Source of the DNA: Kineothrix alysoides
GTDB lineage: Bacteria; Bacillota; Clostridia; Lachnospirales; Lachnospiraceae
Length of the DNA: 64,000 nucleotides
Assembly: GCF_000732725.1 (NCBI RefSeq)
Contig: NZ_JPNB01000002.1
Coordinates: 930,001 to 994,000, forward strand
Reading direction: 5' to 3'
Shown here piece by piece: positions 1 to 12,447 of this stretch (positions are counted from its first letter, which is position 1; each line of letters starts with the position of its first letter). The notes beneath the pieces are model-generated. The model made no database searches and was not told where the DNA came from. It worked only from the letters and a program-made list of their open reading frames with translations. The position numbers and the translations under genes were made by a program.

Positions 1-425
1 CATTGATTGAAGAAAGAAATGCCAAACATCACTTTCTTTTCATCCATTTCGGGGGGAATCTTGGTCCTGCACAGCACGGAATATGTTTCATCCGTCAAAG
101 AGAATACCATATAGGGGTACACTTTCCCCATGTTACGGTATTTTTCGATAAAAGAAAAACCATAAAAGATATGTCTGCCGTTAATAAATAACGTCATAAT
201 TGCCGTATAAAAAAGGCTTGCGCCGCCGGAAAGCAGCGTAACCATTACAAACTGCATACTTCCCGCATAAACGACCGTACTGATCGCAAATGCCCACAAA
301 AAATGATATCCTGCATCCTGCAGCATCAAGCCGAACGCAATGCCTAAAAATATATAACCGAGCATAACCGGTATCGATTGCTTGAATGCATATTGTATAC
401 AAGATGTTCCTTTATCTTTTTCCAA
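1..425 (-). CDS. azlC: AzlC family branched-chain amino acid exporter subunit, 3' end outside window
   Basis: This is the N-terminal 141 codons of an AzlC-type membrane protein, the large subunit of AzlCD exporters for branched-chain amino acids or their analogues. Visible family features are LGYIFLGIAFGLMLQDAG in the first helix, VYAGSMQFV, and INGRHIFYG around residues 90-100. At least three hydrophobic helices are present. The start is a TTG placed seven bases after GAGGTGA; no ATG in this frame precedes the conserved first helix. An AzlD partner would be expected downstream, beyond the window edge. Assignment rests on motif resemblance. Confidence 0.85.
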   Translation of the reverse strand, partial: MEKDKGTSCIQYAFKQSIPVMLGYIFLGIAFGLMLQDAGYHFLWAFAISTVVYAGSMQFVMVTLLSGGASLFYTAIMTLFINGRHIFYGFSFIEKYRNMGKVYPYMVFSLTDETYSVLCRTKIPPEMDEKKVMFGISFFNQ

Positions 426-450
426 TGAAAATCACCTCAAAATTCACTTT

Positions 451-479
451 ATTGTATCATTAATGGGGTAATTAATCAA
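451..479 (-). promoter_or_regulatory. Putative sigma-A promoter of azlC
   Basis: TTGATT, a 17-base spacer and TACAAT stand about 25 bases upstream of the azlC TTG start. They match the sigma-A consensus at most positions. The leader is too short to hold a riboswitch. Confidence 0.5.
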
Positions 480-625
480 TGTTGGAATACGCACTTTATT
501 GGAATATGTACTTTCAGGGAAGGAAAAAATAAAGCAATTCCCGTAAGGATATCTCCTTTTTGAGAACTGCCTTTAACACGATTACCTGTCTGCCTATATG
601 CTTTCCGGACAAGCATATAAAATAT

Positions 626-1804
626 TTAGCAAAGCTCGCTCCAAACAGCATTTTTCAACCGCCTCGTCAAAGATGTGGTTCCTGCGTCTTTAAGCTGGAA
701 GGTAAGCAACATCGTCAGCTTATCCTTCGGGCTATTAGCAAAATATGCACCCAGCCATCCGTCCCAGCCATACTCCCCTTCTGTTGTCATCATACAAGTT
801 TTTCCGGGCTGCGTCACAATGCGCAGAAGATTTGCATAAGTATGCCCGCCTAAGCCATCCCAGCCCCGTTCCAGTACATCCTGCTGCCACGGCAGCAATT
901 TGGCCTGTGTCATATATCGTACAGTCTGCGGCTTCATAAGCTGCCCGCCTGCATAGCTTCCCCCGGCCAATAACATCGAAGCAAATTTTTCATAATCATC
1001 CAGCGTAGATGCGAGACCCGCACCGCCCGACTCAAATGCCGGCGGCTGTTTCATAACATTGGAAATCCCCAGGTGGCTTCCCGTGTACAAAACCAGTCCG
1101 TCCGCGGTTCTTTCATATACCTTAGCCAGCCTCCCCTGCTTTTCCTGCGGCACATAAAATCCGGTGTCCTGCATTCCAAGAGGATTAAAGAATTCTTCCT
1201 TTAAGAATTCCCCGAAGGGCACTCCACATATTACCTCGATTACAGCGCCAAGCACATCTGCAGAGGTTCCATACTGCCACGAATCCCCCGGATGGAATGC
1301 CAATGGAAGGAGCCCCAGAGAATTAGCGATTTCCACCGTGGTAAGAGCGTCCTTTCCCGGCAACCTTTCATCGACTTTATGAAACAGCTTCTCTGTTTCT
1401 ATGGAGCTGATACTCGTAGTATCTCCGCCATAGACCAGCCCTGAAGTCATGTTCAACAGCTCGCAAATTCGCATCGGACGCCTTGCCGGAGTTCTTCCTT
1501 TTCCTCCTGCAACAGACATATCGTGAAAGCCCGGCAGAAAGTCCTCCACAAAAGCCCCCGGATCCAAAAGCCCACGCTCCATCAAAAGCATTGCTGCTGC
1601 CGCAGTCACCGGCTTTGTCATAGAATAAAGTCTTGCGATCGTATCCCGCTCATATGACTTTTTCTCTGCCCTGTCCGCATATCCTGCCTGCGCATATGCA
1701 ATTTCTTTTCCCTCTTTCAGTACCAGTATATTTGCTCCGGCAATTTCCTCATTATCCACAGCCCGGAGTAATAGTTGCTCCAATTTTCCACTTAATATTT
1801 TCAT
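626..1804 (-). CDS. Beta-lactamase-fold serine hydrolase (class C / esterase family)
   Basis: This is a 392-residue member of the PF00144 family of penicillin-recognising serine hydrolases and esterases. The catalytic S-x-x-K tetrad is SMTK at residues 61-64. A YGT motif near residue 185 fits the position of the second catalytic tyrosine. There is no signal peptide, so a cytoplasmic esterase or peptidase role is as likely as any link to cell-wall drugs. I chose the internal ATG because AGGGGTG lies eight bases before it; a start seven codons earlier has no ribosome binding site. It appears monocistronic, with TATAAT preceded by TG further upstream. The substrate cannot be predicted. Confidence 0.85.
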   Translation of the reverse strand: MKILSGKLEQLLLRAVDNEEIAGANILVLKEGKEIAYAQAGYADRAEKKSYERDTIARLYSMTKPVTAAAAMLLMERGLLDPGAFVEDFLPGFHDMSVAGGKGRTPARRPMRICELLNMTSGLVYGGDTTSISSIETEKLFHKVDERLPGKDALTTVEIANSLGLLPLAFHPGDSWQYGTSADVLGAVIEVICGVPFGEFLKEEFFNPLGMQDTGFYVPQEKQGRLAKVYERTADGLVLYTGSHLGISNVMKQPPAFESGGAGLASTLDDYEKFASMLLAGGSYAGGQLMKPQTVRYMTQAKLLPWQQDVLERGWDGLGGHTYANLLRIVTQPGKTCMMTTEGEYGWDGWLGAYFANSPKDKLTMLLTFQLKDAGTTSLTRRLKNAVWSELC

Positions 1805-1903
1805 ATATACAGCACCCCTATTCATTAGCCATTATTAAAAACCATTATATCATAAACAGAAAGATCGACTACCATACAAATTGCACTTTTAAAACCTGAC
1901 AAA

Positions 1904-2326
1904 TTACGAATCATGGTCGCTATCATCCACTTTGTGCCGGCTCACCATAAATCTATTCTCAGCTTTATAAAATCCGTATTTTTCATATAAGCCATGGGCA
2001 TCCTCAGTCGCCAGAATTCCTCGGAGGCGGATAAGCCTGGCATCTGAAGCAATCTTTTCTACCAATGCCTTTCCCACACCCAATCCGCGATATTCTTCAT
2101 CGACTACTACATCACATAAATAATAGCTTGTGGCGTAATCCGTTATAACTCTTGCAAAAGCAATCTGAGAATTATTTTTATCTAAATATGCCCCAAAGCA
2201 TAGGGAATTTGCCACTGATTTTTCAATTGTTTCATGGCTCCGCATATTTGCCCAATAAGTCTGCAGTAAGAGCCGTTTTATATTATCAAGCTGAAGATTT
2301 TCTTTTTTATCTGAAATATAATACAT
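1904..2326 (-). CDS. GNAT family N-acetyltransferase
   Basis: This 140-residue protein has the acetyl-CoA binding motif A of GNAT enzymes: VVVDEEYRGLGVGKALVEK near residues 75-93, where R-G-L-G-V-G forms the pyrophosphate loop. The C-terminal YEKYGFYKAENRFM matches the usual motif B end. The start follows GGGAGG with a four-base gap. The acyl acceptor is unknown; small single-domain GNATs of this kind often act on amines or amino acid analogues. It follows the MBL hydrolase gene on the same strand but with a gap of about 150 bases, so co-transcription is uncertain. Confidence 0.85.
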   Translation of the reverse strand: MYYISDKKENLQLDNIKRLLLQTYWANMRSHETIEKSVANSLCFGAYLDKNNSQIAFARVITDYATSYYLCDVVVDEEYRGLGVGKALVEKIASDARLIRLRGILATEDAHGLYEKYGFYKAENRFMVSRHKVDDSDHDS

Positions 2327-2473
2327 GGTGCCTCCCTATTCAATTTTTAATATACTACTGTTTAACTTTTGTACTTTTTCTTTAATAATCGGCCCTGTTT
2401 TCGGTAAATAGAATAACCTCGCCCTGCGGCAACGAATCGTATTCCTCTAATACCTGATCCAAAAAGTGAATTG

Positions 2474-3154
2474 TTAAACTTTCCCGGATAAATGACTTCC
2501 TGAAAATAAATTCTCCGCCTTTATCCATATACGGTTTTCTATTGGCCGTCCATGTCCAAAATATATTTTTCTTTTTCCCAACTCACCGATGCGCTTTGCA
2601 CTTTGAAGCATCTGTTCTCTGTTGGTATAAAGCATAGATACTGTTGGATAAAACATATTCATCAATGCGTCGCCAACAATCAATTTATCTCCATCTACAT
2701 CCACCCCGATAGATCCCTCCGTATGTCCGGCTAGTTCTACAACTTTTGCATTTATACCATATTCGCTCAGGTCATATCCTTCTTTCAAGTAAATGGTAGG
2801 TTTAAATTCTGATAGAGTATCCGATTCAAAGCTCTTTGCTGAGATTCTCAGAATAATTTTCCCTAAAAATCCCCGAGCCGTTAACGGCTGCTTCATATTG
2901 TCCGGTATCAAATTCATGTCTTTTTTACTGATTGCAATTGGTGCATGCAAGGCTTCTGCCAAATATACCGCATTTTGGCAATGGTCCATATGACCGTGTG
3001 TAAGAACAATAAGCCGGATATTAAATCGCCGGCAAGCCTCTAACACCCTTCTCTTGTATTTCTCACGACCGGTATCTACCAGTATCGCATTATTACCATT
3101 AAATATGATATAGCAATTTACATTTCCGCCGCTAATTTTATGTATTGCACTCAT
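2474..3154 (-). CDS. MBL-fold metallo-hydrolase
   Basis: This 226-residue metallo-beta-lactamase-fold hydrolase has the complete zinc ligand set: T-H-G-H-M-D-H at residues 52-58, GHTEGS near 143, GDAL near 158 and FGHGRP close to the C terminus. This arrangement is that of the glyoxalase II / general MBL hydrolase group; the substrate is not predictable. Three ATG codons are in frame. I chose the third because GCGAGG precedes it at good spacing and the protein then begins directly at the first beta strand (SAIHKISGGNVNCYII). The longer form would add 12 residues. Confidence 0.85.
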   Translation of the reverse strand: MSAIHKISGGNVNCYIIFNGNNAILVDTGREKYKRRVLEACRRFNIRLIVLTHGHMDHCQNAVYLAEALHAPIAISKKDMNLIPDNMKQPLTARGFLGKIILRISAKSFESDTLSEFKPTIYLKEGYDLSEYGINAKVVELAGHTEGSIGVDVDGDKLIVGDALMNMFYPTVSMLYTNREQMLQSAKRIGELGKRKIYFGHGRPIENRIWIKAENLFSGSHLSGKV

Positions 3155-3425
3155 ATAATATACCTCGCTCATTTTAAGTATTCCGTTCATTTCAATATAA
3201 TAGGAAATCTATTTTGCTTGCTCATGTTCCCTTATCGGTATTTTATCATACTTCTTTTTAATTGGGTATTTAATCTCTTATAGAGATTATAGGACCCATA
3301 ATGAGTACTCATGATAATGTCCCCAAGTAATCTGGAAAGGTTTCCAAAAATATGTTATCATCTTTTCATCAAGATCAAACAAAATACAGTAATGATTTGT
3401 ATTTTGTGTATGGGGGATTTAAATA

Positions 3426-4235
3426 ATGACTTATGAAACGATAATAAAAGGTATGAAAAGATTTGGTTCAACAGAGAAGGATATTTGCATTCATGGAATT
3501 GGAATACTGCCTGAACAAGTTAATGAAAATGTGATTATTGCCCCTTGGTGGGAGCCCTCTTCTCTGCCTAACTTAGGAAAAGCAGAATATTTAAGCGAAT
3601 CCGATTTCTCAGCGGTCAAAGTATGGAATATTATCGTTGGTAAAATGAAGATAACTTATATTAAGACAGGTATAGGGGCACCTGTCTTAATAGATGTCTT
3701 GCTATCGCTGGGCATAACAAAATGCAACAAAGTTATATTTATTGGTTCTGTTGGGTCACTTAATCATAAAATAGGTATTGGAGATATTGTTATTCCTGAA
3801 TACAGCATATGCGGCGATGGTGCAAGCAGATATATAGTAGCTGACGACTTATCTAATGGTGATTGCTGGGGCAAAAAAGTATATCCCCATTCTGACTTAA
3901 CAAGAAATGTAAAGGAAATAACAAAAAATATTTGTGAGCAAAATAATGTCAAATGGCATCTTGGCAGAAACTTTAGTATAGATACAATAGTTGCACAATT
4001 CGCTCACATTGATGAGATATTAAGTATGAACTGTAATGTTATTGAAATGGAGACCGCTGCGGCTTTTAGTGCTGCAAAAATAGCAAATATACCGATAGCC
4101 GCTATTTTTAGCGTATCTGATAATACAGTGGTCAACAAGTCTTTAATTAGTGGTCGAACAAAAGAAGAAATAGACTATCGTAAATTCGTAAGGTACAATC
4201 TGTTTCCGCAGATCATCTTAAAAGCATTTGAATGA
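3426..4235 (+). CDS. Nucleoside phosphorylase / nucleosidase family protein
   Basis: This 269-residue protein belongs to the PNP_UDP_1 (phosphorylase superfamily 1) fold. Family marks are GIGAPVLIDVLLSLG near residue 80, the phosphate/ribose loop IGSVGSLNHKIGIGDIVIPE near 103-122, and VIEMETAAAFSAA near 204-216, whose M-E-T/S contacts the ribose. The base specificity (purine, uridine, MTA/SAH) cannot be read by eye. The start follows GGGGGA. The gene is isolated: it diverges from the MBL hydrolase and is followed by a truncated gene on the other strand. It is more AT-rich than the genes around it, a weak sign of separate origin. Confidence 0.8.
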   Translation: MTYETIIKGMKRFGSTEKDICIHGIGILPEQVNENVIIAPWWEPSSLPNLGKAEYLSESDFSAVKVWNIIVGKMKITYIKTGIGAPVLIDVLLSLGITKCNKVIFIGSVGSLNHKIGIGDIVIPEYSICGDGASRYIVADDLSNGDCWGKKVYPHSDLTRNVKEITKNICEQNNVKWHLGRNFSIDTIVAQFAHIDEILSMNCNVIEMETAAAFSAAKIANIPIAAIFSVSDNTVVNKSLISGRTKEEIDYRKFVRYNLFPQIILKAFE

Positions 4236-4327
4236 GTCTCACAAAATGACCGTTCGTCTACATTAACTTTAAAGTATTTATGATAGGTATAGCACTGATT
4301 TTCCTCCTGCAGAGAAAATCCGGAAAA

Positions 4328-4564
4328 TTACCCCGCAGGATTATCATGCTGTCTTTTTATTCTAATATGTCTAAGAAACAGTCCGATTCCGAGGAACAAC
4401 ATCGTTGCTGCAACACCTAAGATCGGGTTCCGCCAAATATCCTCGCTCTTTGTAAAAGTGACAAATCCACTTATTACTAAAAGAGTTGGAACCGCATCCT
4501 CGACTGCATGCATAAGCACACATGGCCATATTGATTTAGTAATCCTATAAATCTCAACAAACAT
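4328..4564 (-). pseudogene. Remnant of a CPBP-type membrane protease or similar membrane protein
   Basis: Only 78 codons remain. The fragment has a SIWPCVLMHAVEDAVP stretch resembling the last conserved helix of CPBP (CAAX protease and bacteriocin-processing) proteins, where a histidine follows a W-P pair, and then one further transmembrane segment and a basic tail. CPBP proteins are usually over 200 residues with an upstream EExxxR motif, which is absent here. No in-frame continuation is visible upstream. I read it as the 3' remnant of a decayed gene; a genuine short membrane protein is possible but there is no good ribosome binding site. Confidence 0.5.
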
Positions 4565-4678
4565 AACAGTTCAGCATGTCATTAATAAACACCCTATTAA
4601 AATATGACCCATTCTTGATAAAGATTCGAAGATAATGTACAAAATATGAAAAAAGCATATGAAAGGATTAAGGTGTAA

Positions 4679-5383
4679 ATGAATAACTTATTATTTCTAT
4701 TTACTAATTTGTTACCTGAACCTTTAGTAATTGAGTTTGTTAAGTTTTATGTCGACTTTCAAATAAAAAAACATGCAAGGTTAGATGTAAAAGGTCTTGA
4801 AAATTTAAACTGTGATTTTAAAAGGCCGTATTTGTTTATATGCAATCATTTAAGTAACTCTGATGGATTATTATTAAATAAAGTGTTGGAAAAAGAAAAT
4901 ATTACCTTTGTAGCCGGAAAGAAATTAGAATCTAATTCTCTGACCAATTTAGGATTTAAAATTGTCAGATCAATACCACTATTACCAAATTCACCCGATA
5001 AAGAAGCAATCAAGAAGGTCATTAGTGTGATAAAAGAAGGTAACAGCATTTTAATATTTCCTGAAGGAACACGAAGTAGGACAGGAAAGATGCTTGCAGG
5101 AAAAAAAGGAGCTTTACTCTTTGCCAAGCTTACCGATGCTCCGATAGTACCAATAGGTATTTGGGGTACAGAGAAGTTTATGCCTATAAAAGAAGATATG
5201 GGTAAAGAAGTATTCCATGATGCTGATATAAATATTAGAATAGGTAAAGCCTTCCACCTGCCTAAGAAAAATAATGATGAGACCAAGGAGAACTGGGAAG
5301 CTAATCGGTTAGATTATATTATGACGAGAATTGCTGAGCTTTTGCCAAAAGAATATAGAGGCTTTTATGATAATAAAGTATAA
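4679..5383 (+). CDS. 1-acyl-sn-glycerol-3-phosphate acyltransferase family protein (PlsC-like)
   Basis: This 234-residue PlsC-family acyltransferase would transfer an acyl chain to the sn-2 position of lysophosphatidate, or to a related acceptor, at the membrane face. The catalytic N-H-x4-D motif is NHLSNSD near residue 58, and the substrate-binding motif FPEGTRSR lies near residue 130. VPIGIWGTEKF fits the block IV region. The start follows AAGGTG. It is one of two PlsC-like genes in the window, the other near 15 kb, with little similarity beyond the motifs. It is AT-rich and ends just before the terminator hairpin of the opposing tRNA operon. Confidence 0.85.
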   Translation: MNNLLFLFTNLLPEPLVIEFVKFYVDFQIKKHARLDVKGLENLNCDFKRPYLFICNHLSNSDGLLLNKVLEKENITFVAGKKLESNSLTNLGFKIVRSIPLLPNSPDKEAIKKVISVIKEGNSILIFPEGTRSRTGKMLAGKKGALLFAKLTDAPIVPIGIWGTEKFMPIKEDMGKEVFHDADINIRIGKAFHLPKKNNDETKENWEANRLDYIMTRIAELLPKEYRGFYDNKV

Positions 5384-5389
5384 ATTAAA

Positions 5390-5427
5390 AAGACTGTATC
5401 CGAACTTCTTTTGTTCGAAACAGCCTT
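5390..5427 (-). terminator. Terminator of the rRNA-tRNA operon
   Basis: On the minus strand AAGGCTGT and CGAAC pair with GTTCG and ACAGTCTT across a short loop, followed by TTTTTAATTT. It lies a few bases after tRNA-Lys. The plus-strand reading also forms a hairpin, so it may serve the converging acyltransferase gene as well. Confidence 0.7.
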
Positions 5428-5433
5428 CTAACG

Positions 5434-5506
5434 TGAGACATCGGGGATTCGAACCCCGGACAACTTGATTAAAAGTCAAGTGCTCTACCAACTGAGCTAA
5501 TATCCC
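5434..5506 (-). tRNA. tRNA-Lys (UUU)
   Basis: A 73-base cloverleaf with acceptor GGGATAT pairing with ATGTCTC (two G-T wobbles), D arm GCTCAGTTGGTAGAGC, anticodon loop CTTTTAA, T arm with GGTTCGAATCC and discriminator A. CCA is not encoded. It is the last tRNA of the operon. Confidence 0.95.
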
Positions 5507-5570
5507 ATTTCTATATTTTGAATGCAAGCTAAACAATGGTTATAAACTTGTCCTTAACCGGAAAAAATGA

Positions 5571-5643
<73 letters not shown>

Positions 5644-5649
5644 ACTAAA

Positions 5650-5723
5650 TAGCGGGGACAGGATTTGAACCTATGACCTTCGGGTTATGAGCCCGACGAG
5701 CTTCCAGACTGCTCCACCCCGCG
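5650..5723 (-). tRNA. Initiator tRNA-fMet (CAU)
   Basis: A 74-base tRNA with anticodon CAT. It is called initiator because the first base C faces T at position 72, so the acceptor end is unpaired, and because the anticodon stem has the three G-C pairs GGG/CCC (GTCGGGCTCATAACCCGA). Elongator tRNA-Met lacks these features. CCA is not encoded. Confidence 0.93.
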
Positions 5724-5783
5724 TTATTCAATTAATCATTGATTGTATAATTATATGCAATCACTTGGTATTTTTATACCAAA

Positions 5784-5865
5784 TGGATGGAGGTGGATTC
5801 GAACCACCGAAGCAATTTGCAGCAGATTTACAGTCTGTCCCCTTTGGCCACTCGGGAATCCATCC
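5784..5865 (-). tRNA. tRNA-Tyr (GUA)
   Basis: An 82-base class II tRNA with the long variable arm usual for bacterial tRNA-Tyr. Acceptor GGATGGA/TCCATCC, anticodon loop CTGTAAA, discriminator A. CCA is not encoded. Confidence 0.95.
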
Positions 5866-5917
5866 ATATTAAACATTTATTGCTTTGACAGAAGCCTCTC
5901 TTCAAGTTCCTATCAAA

Positions 5918-5990
5918 AGCCGATGATCGGACTCGAACCGATAACCTGCTGATTACAAATCAGCTGCTCTGCCAATTGAGCCACATCGGC
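5918..5990 (-). tRNA. tRNA-Thr (UGU)
   Basis: A 73-base cloverleaf with acceptor GCCGATG/CATCGGC, anticodon loop TTTGTAA, T loop GTTCGAGTC. The discriminator base reads T. CCA is not encoded. Confidence 0.95.
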
Positions 5991-5994
5991 AAAA

Positions 5995-6067
5995 TGGGAC
6001 CTATAGGGCTCGAACCTATGACCCTCTGCTTGTAAGGCAGATGCTCTCCCAGCTGAGCTAAGATCCC
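5995..6067 (-). tRNA. tRNA-Val (UAC)
   Basis: A 73-base cloverleaf with acceptor GGGATCT/AGGTCCC, anticodon loop CTTACAA, T loop GTTCGAGCC, discriminator A. Only four bases separate it from tRNA-Thr, so the two must be processed from one transcript. Confidence 0.95.
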
Positions 6068-6090
6068 GCAAAACAATATACAAATTTAAA

Positions 6091-6164
6091 CGACCCGGAT
6101 GGGACTCGAACCCACGACCTCCGCCGTGACAGGGCGGCGCTCTAACCAACTGAGCCACCGGGCC
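6091..6164 (-). tRNA. tRNA-Asp (GUC)
   Basis: A 74-base cloverleaf with acceptor GGCCCGG/CCGGGTC, anticodon loop CTGTCAC, T loop GTTCGAGTC and the G discriminator typical of tRNA-Asp. It is the first tRNA after 23S rRNA; the downstream arm of the 23S processing stem lies between them. Confidence 0.95.
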
Positions 6165-6188
6165 ACAATAGTACAAACATAAATATTT

Positions 6189-6209
6189 GTACCCTCAAAA
6201 CCGAATACC
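6189..6209 (-). other. 23S rRNA processing stem, downstream arm
   Basis: This 21-base stretch pairs at 20 of 21 positions (one G-U) with a 21-base stretch just upstream of the 23S 5' end, leaving one G-G mismatch. Such stems enclosing 23S are the usual double-stranded processing substrate (RNase III type). Confidence 0.75.
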
Positions 6210-6284
6210 AACGAGCTTCTTCCCTCTCAGGAATCCACCCTTACTTTCTCATATCTCTTTCATCCGTTTCTTTCTTGTCTCTTA

Positions 6285-6362
6285 TGAGTGCTCTCTACTC
6301 ACTAGGAGTATTCTATGAGTGTTTTCTACTCATTATGAGTGTCTTTTACTCATTACTCATTA
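6285..6362. repeat. Iterated GAGT...ACTC stem-loop repeats, 23S trailer
   Basis: About four copies of a 20-base unit of the form GAGTGTTTTCTACTCATTAT lie between the 23S 3' end and the processing stem. Each unit can fold into a small hairpin (GAGT with ACTC). The same unit recurs in both other rRNA spacers of this operon. Confidence 0.7.
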
Positions 6363-6370
6363 CCAGCCTT

Positions 6371-9298
<2,928 letters not shown>

Positions 9299-9670
9299 TC
9301 TTCTCGTCCCTCTAGCGTGAGGAACGCAGGCTGGTCTGCTGTCTGCGAGCAGTCCCACTCTTACGAGTGTTCTTTACTCGTTCAGCGCCTGACTTTCGTC
9401 AGGCTTGTTGTCTCTAACATTTATAAATACAAGTGTAATACACTTGTTGGTCATCCTTTCGGATGGACCTCGGATGTCTTTGATACTTGATTGTTTTTCG
9501 GTATTCGGTTTTCAAGGTACAAACTTGTCTATTACGACATTTGACTGTTTTATCAGTCATTAAAAACCAAAATAATAGTATTTTAATCTTTAATCACTGG
9601 TAAAACCAGCTGCAAAATGTTTTCACATTTTGCTTATATTATGAAAGCCTCTCGGCTTTGTTTACATAAT
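9299..9670 (-). other. 5S-23S internal spacer
   Basis: No gene is visible in this spacer. It holds the upstream arm of the 23S processing stem (9500-9520), one or two copies of the GAGT...ACTC hairpin repeat near 9363-9383, and AT-rich sequence including a small hairpin CAAAATGTTTTCACATTTTG near 9612-9631. No tRNA gene is present here, unlike many Firmicute spacers. Confidence 0.7.
9500..9520 (-). other. 23S rRNA processing stem, upstream arm
   Basis: On the transcript this reads GTACCTTGAAAACCGAATAC plus C. It pairs with the arm downstream of 23S to give a helix of about 20 base pairs enclosing the 23S gene. Confidence 0.75.
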
Positions 9671-9671
9671 G

Positions 9672-9792
9672 AATCTGGCAGCCACCTGCTCTCCCATGCC
9701 GTCTCCAGCATAGTACCATCGGCCGCTTAAGTCTTAACCTTCGTGTTCGGGATGAGAACGGGTGTCTCCCCTAAGCGCATCGCCACCAGAAT
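9672..9792 (-). rRNA. 5S ribosomal RNA
   Basis: Complete 5S gene with the conserved ACACCCGTTCTCATCCCGAA segment. The closing helix is visible as TCTGGTGGCG at the 5' side and CAGGTGGCTGCCAGA at the 3' side. It lies between 16S and 23S on the transcript, whereas the common bacterial order places it after 23S. End coordinates are within a few bases. Confidence 0.93.
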
Positions 9793-9865
9793 CTTTTCTT
9801 AGCTTCCTTGACTTCTTCCCTTAAGCTCTCGCCCTCCAGGATATCATCTTTCTTAAGTGTCCTGA

Positions 9866-9938
9866 GTGTTCTATGAGTATTTTTTACTCATTACGAGTGT
9901 TCTCTACTCGTTACGAGTGTCTTTCACTCGTTCCTCAT
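9866..9938. repeat. Iterated GAGT...ACTC stem-loop repeats, 16S-5S spacer
   Basis: About three and a half tandem units of about 20 bases, such as GAGTGTTCTCTACTCGTTAC, lie just after the 16S processing stem. Each unit is a short inverted repeat. They match those after 23S closely. Confidence 0.7.
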
Positions 9939-9955
9939 TCCACTTCCTTAACAGC

Positions 9956-9974
9956 TAAACAGTAATACAACCCT
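9956..9974 (-). other. 16S rRNA processing stem, downstream arm
   Basis: These 19 bases are the exact reverse complement of a stretch about 190 bases upstream of the 16S 5' end. The two arms would enclose the 16S precursor in a perfect 19-bp helix. Confidence 0.8.
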
Positions 9975-9985
9975 TACTTCTTCTT

Positions 9986-11524
<1,539 letters not shown>

Positions 11525-11800
11525 AAAGTTCTCTCCGATCCAAGATTAACATTGGCTAATCTTTTCCCGTAGTCATCATCTCTGCTCCTTGCGGTGCTTT
11601 GATGCGACTCTTTACTGTTTTTTTAGGTTGCATCCTTTCGGATGCCGTTCTCTGAATTTTCATTCATTTCCTGCTTTTTGCTCTTTCGAGCCATGCAGGT
11701 ATTTCAGAATTTTCAGGGTTGTATTACTGTTTACTTGTCAAGGTTCATCGGTTCATAATTTCTAATCTTGTTTTGTCTTTTGCTCAGACGCAACTTTATT
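11525..11800 (-). other. rRNA operon leader
   Basis: This is the transcribed leader between the nearest promoter and 16S. It contains the upstream arm of the 16S processing stem (11715-11733) and several short inverted repeats. No coding region is visible. Confidence 0.7.
11715..11733 (-). other. 16S rRNA processing stem, upstream arm
   Basis: Forward reading AGGGTTGTATTACTGTTTA is the exact reverse complement of the stretch after the 16S 3' end. Confidence 0.8.
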
Positions 11801-11829
11801 ATAATATCATATGCGTTTCGCTAAGTCAA
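11801..11829 (-). promoter_or_regulatory. rRNA operon promoter P3 (16S-proximal)
   Basis: TTGACT, 17 bases, TATTAT (continuing AAT). The sequence after the -10, AATAAAGTTGCGTC, resembles the start region of the tRNA-Ser and tRNA-Lys promoters in this window. Confidence 0.75.
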
Positions 11830-11886
11830 TACTTTTTTTAATTATTTTTTATGAACTTGTCCTCCGTCTCTCAACGGTGGATTTTT

Positions 11887-11916
11887 ATTATAGCATTGCA
11901 TGCTTATAAATGTCAA
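11887..11916 (-). promoter_or_regulatory. rRNA operon promoter P2
   Basis: A full-consensus TTGACA and TATAAT separated by 18 bases, about 87 bases upstream of P3. Confidence 0.8.
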
Positions 11917-12045
11917 CCTGTATTTTCAATCAATTTCATCAATTTTTCATACAAATCTGATTATATCTATAAGACTGGAGAAGTTCCAAACAAAAACCCG
12001 CTTTAATCTAACCGAATCTTTAGTTCTTCCTTGCAGTGCTTCGTT

Positions 12046-12074
12046 AGTTTACCCAAAATATTGTCAAAAGTCAA
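12046..12074 (-). promoter_or_regulatory. rRNA operon promoter P1 (distal)
   Basis: TTGACT, 17 bases, TAAACT, about 158 bases upstream of P2. The -10 is weaker than in P2, so it is less certain. Confidence 0.55.
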
Positions 12075-12124
12075 TATCTTTTTTACATATAATTATTATT
12101 TTTAAAATTGAAGCTATTATGACC

Positions 12125-12285
12125 ATTTAAAATTACTATTCACAGTTTTGCTGTTCGTCCCAACAATATGCATACAAATCGCAAGGAACATGCAATCTGG
12201 TTCTAACTACCCTTGGGATTTTGTGCGGAAGCAGCACAAAATATTTCGCGGAATAGTGGCTGTGAATAACAACCATTTAAATCCC
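12125..12285. repeat. Non-coding element bounded by imperfect inverted repeats
   Basis: The left end holds TTTAAAATTACTATTCACAG and the right end CTGTGAATAACAACCATTTA. Their outer TTTAAA and inner TATTCACAG / CTGTGAATA parts are complementary. Between them lie about 110 bases with no coding potential and an internal inverted repeat (TTTTGTGC / GCACAAAA near 12218-12241). It resembles a small non-autonomous repeat, but no second copy is in the window. Apart from this and the promoters, the rest of 11830-12357 shows nothing recognisable. Confidence 0.45.
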
Positions 12286-12357
12286 CAGCATTAAGGCCAA
12301 ATAGATACTACTCATATTTACGGCATAAATGTATGATACAGATTAATAATATAAAAT

Positions 12358-12397
12358 CAGATCAAAAAAGATATAAAGTTATATCTTTTTTGATCTG
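12358..12397. terminator. Bidirectional terminator downstream of the AraC-VOC gene
   Basis: A perfect 19-bp inverted repeat: CAGATCAAAAAAGATATAA, two bases, then its complement. A-rich and T-rich arms give poly-U in both directions. It isolates the regulator gene from the rRNA promoter region. Confidence 0.75.
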
Positions 12398-12447
12398 ATG
12401 CCTGCCGAGGTGTAATAACTTGAGATTAACTTGATTTATTTATTCAT

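Noticed and set aside
4328-4564. A full-length small membrane protein instead of a remnant
   Set aside because: No ribosome binding site precedes it and the sequence looks like the C-terminal end of a larger family; kept only as a pseudogene.
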